Made by a program: the position numbers and the translations under genes. Source: an uncultured Clostridia bacterium (GTDB lineage Bacteria; Bacillota; Clostridia; Oscillospirales; CAG-272). Taken from it: a stretch of DNA of 5,524 nt. The notes beneath the pieces were generated by a model. It saw nothing but the letters and a program-made list of their open reading frames with translations, was not told the origin of the DNA and did not search any database. The stretch's first letter is position 1. Every line of letters begins with the position of its first letter. The DNA is taken from NCBI GenBank assembly GCA_946618395.1, contig CAMOLD010000089.1, positions 1 to 5,524 on the forward strand, given 5' to 3'. Shown one piece after another: positions 1 to 5,195 of the stretch.

Positions 1-316
1 CGCGCATGGCGGCGGCTTTGATATGCTCAATCGAGGTGAATTTAGAATGCTCCAAATCTACAACGTCATAAAGCGAAAGCGATTCGGGAACCTCGCGGTA
101 CAGGTCGGCGTTTTCGGGGGCGTTCCGGTCAAGCACCGGCAACCCTGCGCCAAAAAAGACCTCGTTGATCTCGGGAGCGGCTTCCAAAAGGGCGATTACG
201 TCGGTGCGCAAATCTTCCACCTTGGGCGCGCCCGAACACGCGCAGAACACCGCCGGGCAGAGCAACAGCACGGCAAGCAAACCGGAAACAAACGCAATTC
301 GCATTTTTCGAGGCAT
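1..316 (-). CDS. Putative lipoprotein of unknown function, N-terminal part (3' end beyond window)
   Basis: An open frame of 105 codons starts at the ATG at 314-316 and has no stop before the left edge, so the C-terminus is missing. The first residues (MPRKMRIAFVSGLL) form a basic n-region followed by a hydrophobic stretch (residues 7-24). Then comes FCAC at 24-27 with SGAP after it, a lipobox-like site with Cys27 as the likely lipidated residue. Phe at -3 is less usual than Leu, Val or Ile. The protein is therefore probably exported and anchored on the outer face of the membrane. The mature part begins with a predicted helix (about residues 31-47), then EINEVFFGAGLPV (about 50-62) and a segment rich in Asp, Glu and Tyr. 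I do not recognise a named family with certainty; it loosely resembles small uncharacterised clostridial lipoproteins with an FFGxGLPV-like stretch. GAGGAG at 325-330 lies 8 bases before the ATG, and a promoter lies just upstream. A later in-frame ATG (codon 5) has no better ribosome site. It is probably transcribed separately from gyrA. Confidence 0.8.
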   Translation of the reverse strand, partial: MPRKMRIAFVSGLLAVLLLCPAVFCACSGAPKVEDLRTDVIALLEAAPEINEVFFGAGLPVLDRNAPENADLYREVPESLSLYDVVDLEHSKFTSIEHIKAAAMR

Positions 317-343
317 AGCGGGTTCTCCTCTTTCAAGTTTAGA

Positions 344-372
344 GTTATAATTGCGCCAATGCGCAAGTTCAA
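344..372 (-). promoter_or_regulatory. Predicted vegetative (sigma-A type) promoter of the lipoprotein gene
   Basis: On the minus strand, TTGAAC (367-372) and TATAAC (344-349) are separated by exactly 17 bases. They match the TTGACA/TATAAT consensus at 4 and 5 of 6 positions. Transcription would start near 337, giving a leader of about 20 bases with the ribosome site GAGGAG at 325-330. The -35 box lies in the loop of a long hairpin (351-390), the spacer is one arm of that hairpin, and the -10 box is part of the heptamer repeat at 344-350. An operator or DNA-structure role for the inverted repeat is possible but only inferred. Confidence 0.6.
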
Positions 373-390
373 AGTTGTGCATTGGCGCAA
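351..390. repeat. Long inverted repeat (hairpin A)
   Basis: TTGCGCCAATGC (351-362) is the perfect reverse complement of GCATTGGCGCAA (379-390). In a plus-strand RNA the stem would extend to 16 pairs through one G-U pair (363 with 378), leaving an 8-base loop at 367-374. In a minus-strand RNA that pair becomes a C-A mismatch. Heptamers GTTATAA flank it directly on both sides (344-350 and 391-397). The arms share TTGCGCC/GGCGCAA with the neighbouring hairpin at 398-416, so the two look like diverged copies of one unit. It overlaps the predicted lipoprotein promoter. Confidence 0.85.
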
Positions 391-397
391 GTTATAA

Positions 398-416
398 TTT
401 GCGCCGTTGGCGCAAA
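398..416. repeat. Short perfect hairpin (hairpin B)
   Basis: TTTGCGCC (398-405) pairs perfectly with GGCGCAAA (409-416) across the three-base loop GTT. Heptamers GTTATAA and GTTATGA flank it without a gap. No T-run follows on either strand, so it is not a canonical intrinsic terminator. Confidence 0.85.
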
Positions 417-423
417 GTTATGA

Positions 424-520
424 TATGAGTTCCGCAAGCGTGCCGCAGGCACTTATAACGTGCGAAGCACTGATAACACGGCGTAGCCGTTTATAACGTT
501 TCGCGCCAGCGGAACTCATA
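424..520. repeat. 97-bp element bounded by 12-bp perfect inverted repeats, with inner hairpins
   Basis: TATGAGTTCCGC (424-435) is the exact reverse complement of GCGGAACTCATA (509-520). The enclosed 73 bases hold three more perfect hairpins with three-base loops: GTGCC-GCA-GGCAC (440-452), GTGC-GAA-GCAC (460-470) and ACGGC-GTA-GCCGT (478-490), separated by TTATAAC or TGATAAC. The right arm can pair instead with GTTTCGC (498-504) to give a local hairpin to 515 with one wobble pair, so two alternative folds exist. Terminal inverted repeats around a non-coding core suggest a miniature transposable element, but no flanking target-site duplication is visible. A cruciform or multi-branched RNA is equally possible. 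Confidence 0.75.
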
Positions 521-540
521 GCTTTGCTTTGCCGCAAAGC
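521..540. repeat. Hairpin immediately downstream of the gyrA stop codon
   Basis: GCTTTGC (521-527) pairs with GCAAAGC (534-540) across a six-base loop, and the stem ends one base from the gyrA stop at 542-544. On the minus strand the stem is followed by TATGAG, not by a T-run, so it does not look like a rho-independent terminator. It could protect the 3' end of the gyrBA message or simply be the last unit of the hairpin array. Confidence 0.55.
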
Positions 541-541
541 G

Positions 542-3028
542 TCAAAGCAACTCTCCTTCTTCTGGTTCGGAATGGGAAGTGGTGGTAAAGTTGACCAGTT
601 TTTGATCGTCGGCAAGGCGCATGACGATAACGCCGCCGGCGGTGCGGGAACGGGTGGGAATTCCGGCAACGGGGGTGCGGATAATCGTGCCGCCGGCGGT
701 AATGAGCATCAGGTCGAGGTCATCATCTACCGAGGCAATGCCGGTCAGCATGCCGCTCTTATCGGTCACATTATAGCATTTCATGCCGTAGCCGCCGCGA
801 TGCGCCATCAGGCGGAAATCATCGAACGGACTGCGTTTGCCAAAGCCGTTTTCAGTCACGCAGAGGAGTTCTTTGCCTTCCTCTACCAGCGTCACGCCAA
901 CCACCTCGTCGCCATCGCGCAGGGAAATTCCGCGCACGCCGCGCGCCGTGCGGCCCATGGCGCGCACCTGGTGCTCGGCAAAGCGAACGGCAATACCGTT
1001 CCGGGTGGCAAGCATCAGCTCGCGCTCGCCGTCGGTGCGGGTAACAAACAACAGTTCGTCGCCCTCGTCCAGCGAGATGGCGATTTTGCCGCCCTTGCGC
1101 TGGTATTCAAAATCCGAAAGCAGGGTCTTTTTAATCACGCCGCGGCGGGTAACCATGGTCAGGTATTCGTGGTCGGTAAATTCGTCCACAGCGACCACGG
1201 CGGTAATCTTCTCGTCGGGCAAGAGTTCCAGAATGTTGACCAGGTTCTGCCCCTTGGCGGTGCGGCTTGCCTCGGGAATCATATAGGCTTTGCGCATTTG
1301 CACCTTGCCGGTGTTGGTGAACATGAGGAGGTAGGAATGGCTGTTCATGGCAATGACCTTTTCAATAAAGTCCTCTTCCTTGGTCCCCATGCCGATAATA
1401 CCCTTGCCGCCGCGGTTTTGGGCGGTGTAGGTGTCGGCGGGCAGGCGCTTGATGTAGCCGGCGTTGGTCAGGGTGATCACGCAGGCGTGGCGCTCGATCA
1501 AGTCTTCCAAAACAATTTCCTGCTCGGCCTGCACAATCTCGGTGCGGCGCGGGTCGGCATATTTGTTGCGGATCTCGGTCATCTCGGTTTTAATGATGTC
1601 GCGCACTTTGCCGTCGTCGGCAAGAATGCCGCGCAGTTCGGCAACCAGCGCTTCCAATCTGGCAAGCTCTTCCTCAATCTTTTCGCGCTCCAAGCCGGTC
1701 AGGCGGCCCAGGGTCATTTCGGCAATGGCTTGCGCCTGCGCGTCGGAAAGCCCGTAGGTTTCCATCAGCTTTTGCTTGGCATCGGGAATGGAGGCGGAAG
1801 CCTTCATCAGGGCAACGATGGCGTCAATGTTGTCCAGGGCGATCTTGTAGCCCTCAAAAATGTGAGCGCGCGCCTCGGCTTTGTCCAAATCGAACTGCGT
1901 GCGGCGGCGAATGACATCTTCCTGGTGGACGATATAATGGTCCAAAATTTGCGCCAGCGTGAGCACCTTGGGCTCGTTTTTGACCAGCGCCAACAGGTTG
2001 ACGGCAAAGGTTGCCTGCAACTGGGTGTAGCGGTAGAGCTGGTTGAGGATGATTTGCGGATTTGCCTCGCGCTTGTATTCCACAACAATGCGCATACCGT
2101 CGCGCCCGGATTCGTCGCGCAGGTCGGTCAGGCCGTCAATCTTCTTTTCCTTCACGCAGTTGGCAATCGACTCGCAAAGCTGGCTCTTGTTGACGGCGTA
2201 GGGAATTTCGGTAAAGATGATGCGGCGGTTGTCCTCCTCAATGGTGCCGCGGGCGCGCACCATCAGGTGGCCCTTGCCGGTGGCGTAGGCCTGTTTGATG
2301 CCGTTCACGCCGTAAATGATGGCGCGGGTGGGAAAATCCGGACCCTTGATATATTCCATCAGCTCGTCAACGGTGCATTCGGGATGATCCATGCGGTAAA
2401 TGGTGGCGTCAATCACCTCGCCCAGGTTGTGGGGCGGAATGTTGGTTGCCATACCAACGGCAATGCCCATCGACCCGTTGACCAAAAGGTTGGGGAAGCG
2501 CGCGGGAAGCACGGTAGGCTCCTGCAAGCGGTTATCAAAGTTGGGGGTCATGGGAACGGCGTTCTTTTCCAGGTCGCGCATCAGCTCGTCCGAGATTTTG
2601 TCCATGCGCGCCTCGGTGTAACGATATGCGGCGGCAGCGTCGCCGTCCACCGAGCCGAAGTTGCCGTGACCCTCAATTAAGGTATAGCGCATATTAAAGT
2701 CCTGCGCCATGTGCACCATGGTGCCGTAAACCGAAGAGTCGCCGTGCGGGTGATAGCGGCCCAGCACGTTACCAACGGTGGTTGCCGATTTGCGGAAGGG
2801 CTTGGAATGGGTCAATCCATCCTCCCACATGGCGTAAAGAATGCGGCGCTGACCGGGTTTGAGCCCGTCGCGGACATCCGGCAATGCGCGCGCCATAATG
2901 ACAGACATAGAATACTCGATGAAGGATTTTTTCACCTCGCGCTCCATGTGAACGTCAACAATCTTCTGTTTTTCAAATAACGCAAGCTCTTCCTCGCGGG
3001 AAAGTTCTTGTTCTTTTTTCTTATCCAA
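542..3028 (-). CDS. gyrA: DNA gyrase subunit A
   Basis: This is the cutting and rejoining subunit of the cytoplasmic A2B2 type IIA topoisomerase, which adds negative supercoils using ATP hydrolysed by GyrB. The protein has 828 residues, a usual length. The winged-helix and tower region starts near residue 24 with KSFIEYSMSVIMARALPDVRD. The catalytic pair is Arg136-Tyr137 in YRYTEAR, and Tyr137 corresponds to E. coli Tyr122. A coiled-coil region is near 440-500. The C-terminal DNA-wrapping propeller starts near 512, with the GyrA box QNRGGKG at 537-543 and blade motifs such as RTAKG, RTARGVRG, HRGGYG and RTAGG. The tail is short and acidic. The GyrA box and the partner gyrB argue against ParC. 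The start is TTG, supported by AAAGGAG 9 bases upstream; the first in-frame ATG (codon 28) would cut into the conserved N-terminus. The quinolone pocket keeps Ser98 (E. coli Ser83) but has Gly102 at the Asp87 position. gyrB lies 32 bases upstream in the same operon. Confidence 0.98.
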   Translation of the reverse strand: MDKKKEQELSREEELALFEKQKIVDVHMEREVKKSFIEYSMSVIMARALPDVRDGLKPGQRRILYAMWEDGLTHSKPFRKSATTVGNVLGRYHPHGDSSVYGTMVHMAQDFNMRYTLIEGHGNFGSVDGDAAAAYRYTEARMDKISDELMRDLEKNAVPMTPNFDNRLQEPTVLPARFPNLLVNGSMGIAVGMATNIPPHNLGEVIDATIYRMDHPECTVDELMEYIKGPDFPTRAIIYGVNGIKQAYATGKGHLMVRARGTIEEDNRRIIFTEIPYAVNKSQLCESIANCVKEKKIDGLTDLRDESGRDGMRIVVEYKREANPQIILNQLYRYTQLQATFAVNLLALVKNEPKVLTLAQILDHYIVHQEDVIRRRTQFDLDKAEARAHIFEGYKIALDNIDAIVALMKASASIPDAKQKLMETYGLSDAQAQAIAEMTLGRLTGLEREKIEEELARLEALVAELRGILADDGKVRDIIKTEMTEIRNKYADPRRTEIVQAEQEIVLEDLIERHACVITLTNAGYIKRLPADTYTAQNRGGKGIIGMGTKEEDFIEKVIAMNSHSYLLMFTNTGKVQMRKAYMIPEASRTAKGQNLVNILELLPDEKITAVVAVDEFTDHEYLTMVTRRGVIKKTLLSDFEYQRKGGKIAISLDEGDELLFVTRTDGERELMLATRNGIAVRFAEHQVRAMGRTARGVRGISLRDGDEVVGVTLVEEGKELLCVTENGFGKRSPFDDFRLMAHRGGYGMKCYNVTDKSGMLTGIASVDDDLDLMLITAGGTIIRTPVAGIPTRSRTAGGVIVMRLADDQKLVNFTTTSHSEPEEGELL

Positions 3029-3037
3029 CGTTTCGTT

Positions 3038-3044
3038 CTCCTTT
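3038..3044 (-). promoter_or_regulatory. Ribosome-binding site deciding the TTG start of gyrA
   Basis: AAAGGAG on the minus strand ends 9 bases before TTG at 3026-3028. An ATG at 3045-3047 just upstream is out of frame with gyrA and would start on top of this site. The site sits in the 32-base gyrB-gyrA gap, so gyrA can be translated from the gyrB message with its own initiation. Confidence 0.8.
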
Positions 3045-3060
3045 CATGCAGCGGTTGGGG

Positions 3061-5097
3061 TTAAATATCCAGGTTTTCGGCGAATTTTGCGTTCTGCTCG
3101 ATGAACTCGCGGCGGGGTTCCACCTTGTCGCCCATCAAAAGCGAGAACATTTCGTCGCAGGCAATGGCGTCCTCAATGGTCACGCGCAAAATGGTGCGGC
3201 GCGCGGGGTCCATGGTGGTCTCCCAAAGTTGTTCGGGGTCCATTTCACCAAGACCTTTGTAGCGGTCGGCTTCAATGTTCTTGCCGCCCATCTCGGCAAT
3301 AATGGCGTCGCGCTCCTCGTCCGAGAAGGCATAGCGCTCGGAGGCGGCGGAGTTTGCGCCCTTGCGGTAAATTTTATAAAGCGGAGGCTGGGCAAAATAG
3401 ATGTGTCCGTCCTCAATCAGCTGTTTCATGTGGCGGAAGAAGAAGGTCAAAAGCAGGATGCGGATATGCGAACCGTCCACGTCGGCATCCGCCATGATGA
3501 TGATTTTGCCGTAGCGGAGCTTGGCAGGGTCAAATTCCTCGCCAATGCCGCAACCAAGCGCCTGGATGATGGGGATTAAACTTTGGTTGGAATAAACCTT
3601 ATCCAGCCGCGTTTTTTCCACGTTGAGCACCTTGCCGCGCATGGGAAGGATGGCCTGGTAGCGCGAGTTGCGCCCCTGCATGGCGGAACCGCCTGCGGAA
3701 TCTCCCTCCACAAGGTAGAGCTCGGTAAACTCGGCGCTTTTTTCCTGGCAGTCGCGCAGTTTGCCGGGCAGGGTGGAACCTTCCAAAAGCCCCTTGCGCC
3801 GGGTGGCTTCGCGCGCCTTTCTCGCCGCCTCGCGGGCGCGGTAGGCGGCAAGCGATTTTTCCAAGATCGCTTTGCCAACGGCGGGATTTTCCTCCAAATA
3901 TTCGGCAAGCTTGGTGGTAACCAGGTTGTAAACATGGGTGCGCATTTCGCTGTTGCCCAGTTTGCCTTTGGTCTGCCCCTCAAACTGCGCCTCGGTCAAC
4001 TTCACAGAAACGACGGCAGAGAGCCCCTCGCGCACATCTTCGCCCGAAAGGTTCTTGTCGCTGTCTTTCAGAATGCCGTATTTTCTTCCATAGTCGTTAA
4101 AGACCTTGGTTAAAGCGGTTTTGAAGCCAACCTCGTGCGTGCCGCCCTCCACGGTGTTGATGTTGTTTGCAAAGGTCATCACCGCTTCGGTGTAGCTATC
4201 GTTATACTGCATGGCAACTTCCGCCACCCAGTTTTCGGACGACGCCTTCATATAAATCACGTCGGGGTGGATCAGCTCGCTGCCCTTTTGCTGGTTGATG
4301 TATTCCACAAAGGAGCGGATGCCGCCCTCATAGATCAGGTCGTCCTCGCGGTAGGAGCCGTCTTCCAGCGGGGCGCGCTCGTCGCGCAGGGAGATGTTGA
4401 CGCCGCCGTTGAGGAACGCCTGCTCGCGCAAACGGCGAAGAAGGGTATCATAGTCAAAGACCACCTCTTCAAACACGGTTGCGTCGGGCTTGAAGCGGAC
4501 GTAAAGCCCGTGGCGGTCGGTGGGACCCTCATCGCGGAAGGGGCGGGCAACAAGGCCGCGCTCAAAGCGCTCGGTATAGCGGCGCCCTTCATGGCAGTTG
4601 TCAATCTCCACCCATTCGGAAAGGGCGTTGACAACCGAGGCACCAACGCCGTGCAGACCGCCGGAATATTTATATCCCTCGCCGCCGAACTTGCCGCCGG
4701 CGTGCAGGACGGTGTAAACCACCTCCAGCGTGGGAATGCCCATTTTGGGGTGGATGCCGCTGGGGATGCCGCGGCCGTCATCCTGGACCGAAACGCTGTT
4801 GTCGGGGTGCAGTGTGACCTGGATGCGGTCGCACCGGCCGGCAAGCGCCTCGTCGATGGAGTTATCTACAATTTCATAAACCAAATGATGCAGTCCGCGC
4901 GCAGAAGTGGACCCGATATACATACCCGGTCTTTTGCGGACGGCTTCCAGCCCTTCCAGAACCTGAATCTGGTTCTCGTCGTAAACGTGGTTTTCGGCGG
5001 CGCGCTCGGCAAGGGTATCGCCGGGCGTATCCGAAAAGGTGGCGTTTTCGGGCTCCGTTTGCGTCATTTCCATTGGATTTTTCTCGTTTTGTTCCAT
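3061..5097 (-). CDS. gyrB: DNA gyrase subunit B
   Basis: This is the ATPase subunit of DNA gyrase, the partner of GyrA. It has 678 residues, slightly long for the Gram-positive type because of an acidic, non-conserved N-terminal tail of about 38 residues. The GHKL ATPase domain shows EIVDN (Glu75 likely general base, Asn79 for Mg2+), DDGRGIP (106-112), GGLHGVG (146-152) and the transducer lysine in QTK (375-377). The TOPRIM domain shows EGDSAGG (Glu464) and DADVDG (Asp537, Asp539), the metal-binding acids. PLYK is at 572-575 and YKGLGEM at 613-619, and the protein ends in NLDI, typical of GyrB. The large insertion of gammaproteobacterial GyrB is absent. By gap-free comparison with E. coli from memory, His169 and Leu198 replace Arg136 and Thr165 near the ATP/novobiocin pocket, and Met473 replaces the usual Lys in SAKQGR. 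The ATG has AAAGGAG 6 bases upstream. Neighbours remB and gyrA fit the classic Bacillota order. Confidence 0.98.
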   Translation of the reverse strand: MEQNEKNPMEMTQTEPENATFSDTPGDTLAERAAENHVYDENQIQVLEGLEAVRKRPGMYIGSTSARGLHHLVYEIVDNSIDEALAGRCDRIQVTLHPDNSVSVQDDGRGIPSGIHPKMGIPTLEVVYTVLHAGGKFGGEGYKYSGGLHGVGASVVNALSEWVEIDNCHEGRRYTERFERGLVARPFRDEGPTDRHGLYVRFKPDATVFEEVVFDYDTLLRRLREQAFLNGGVNISLRDERAPLEDGSYREDDLIYEGGIRSFVEYINQQKGSELIHPDVIYMKASSENWVAEVAMQYNDSYTEAVMTFANNINTVEGGTHEVGFKTALTKVFNDYGRKYGILKDSDKNLSGEDVREGLSAVVSVKLTEAQFEGQTKGKLGNSEMRTHVYNLVTTKLAEYLEENPAVGKAILEKSLAAYRAREAARKAREATRRKGLLEGSTLPGKLRDCQEKSAEFTELYLVEGDSAGGSAMQGRNSRYQAILPMRGKVLNVEKTRLDKVYSNQSLIPIIQALGCGIGEEFDPAKLRYGKIIIMADADVDGSHIRILLLTFFFRHMKQLIEDGHIYFAQPPLYKIYRKGANSAASERYAFSDEERDAIIAEMGGKNIEADRYKGLGEMDPEQLWETTMDPARRTILRVTIEDAIACDEMFSLLMGDKVEPRREFIEQNAKFAENLDI

Positions 5098-5103
5098 TCC
5101 GGT

Positions 5104-5110
5104 CTCCTTT
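5104..5110 (-). promoter_or_regulatory. Ribosome-binding site of gyrB
   Basis: AAAGGAG on the minus strand lies 6 bases before the ATG at 5095-5097. It supports the long N-terminus rather than the internal methionines at codons 9 or 11, which have no comparable site at the right distance. Confidence 0.8.
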
Positions 5111-5122
5111 TTTGCGTTGCTG

Positions 5123-5162
5123 ACGGGGAAAACGGCGTTCCCCCCGTTCCGCCTTGCGGCGG
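5123..5162 (-). other. GC-rich structured leader between remB and gyrB
   Basis: The 98-base gap (5098-5195) contains two potential hairpins. CCGCC/GGCGG (5149-5153 with 5158-5162) has the minus-strand loop GCAA, a GNRA-type tetraloop. ACGGGG/CCCCGT (5123-5128 with 5142-5147) encloses further complementary bases. On the minus strand neither is followed by a T-run, so they do not look like a terminator for remB. On the plus strand the first is followed by CGTTTTTA, which is terminator-like, but no plus-strand gene leads into it. I see no convincing promoter for gyrB in the gap; the minus strand is A-rich just after the remB stop. A leader-structure role is inference. Confidence 0.4.
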
Positions 5163-5195
5163 CGTTTTTATCCTTGATTGTTTTTTATTTTTTCG

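Larger units (their letters stand above)
344..540. repeat. Heptamer-punctuated hairpin array between gyrA and the lipoprotein gene
   Basis: Read on the plus strand, six copies of a seven-base word are separated by palindromes. GTTATAA is at 344-350 and 391-397, and GTTATGA at 417-423. The inverse form follows: TTATAAC at 453-459, TGATAAC at 471-477 and TTATAAC at 491-497. The stretches between them are hairpins: 351-390, 398-416, 440-452, 460-470, 478-490, and 498-515 or its alternative pairing. A last hairpin at 521-540 abuts the gyrA stop. The first three heptamers have one orientation and the last three the opposite one, so the array has an inverted overall layout. It has no coding potential that I can support. 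It may be a REP/BIME-like or MITE-like intergenic element, a transcript-end structure or a protein-binding region. The pattern is directly visible; the function is unknown. Confidence 0.75.

Noticed and set aside
23..397. 124-codon plus-strand frame at the left edge
   Set aside because: It lies opposite the lipoprotein frame, which has a signal peptide, lipobox, ribosome site and promoter, and it runs through the hairpin array.
344..540. CRISPR array
   Set aside because: The repeated word has only seven bases, the intervening units are palindromes of 11-40 bases rather than unique spacers, and the orientation inverts midway.
418..669. Minus-strand frame of 83 codons overlapping the gyrA 3' end and the array
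   Set aside because: It is out of frame with gyrA, crosses the hairpin repeats and has no ribosome site or motif.
2665..2667. GyrA His121 at E. coli Gln106, a site once reported in quinolone-resistant mutants
   Set aside because: As far as I recall, His is common here in Bacillota, so it is probably the normal lineage residue.
524..2680. Very long plus-strand open frame (718 codons) antisense to gyrA
   Set aside because: It is the mirror of a GC-rich coding gene: its composition is dominated by Gly, Ala, His, Val and Asn, it has no recognisable domain or ribosome site, and it lies wholly opposite an unmistakable gyrA.
3061..5097. ParE/ParC (topoisomerase IV) instead of gyrase
   Set aside because: The GyrA box, the GyrB ending NLDI and the remB-gyrB-gyrA order all indicate gyrase.
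5149..5170. Intrinsic terminator on the plus strand (CCGCC-TTGC-GGCGG then CGTTTTTA)
   Set aside because: No plus-strand gene leads into it and the stem is only five pairs, so I treat it as a leader hairpin of the minus-strand operon.
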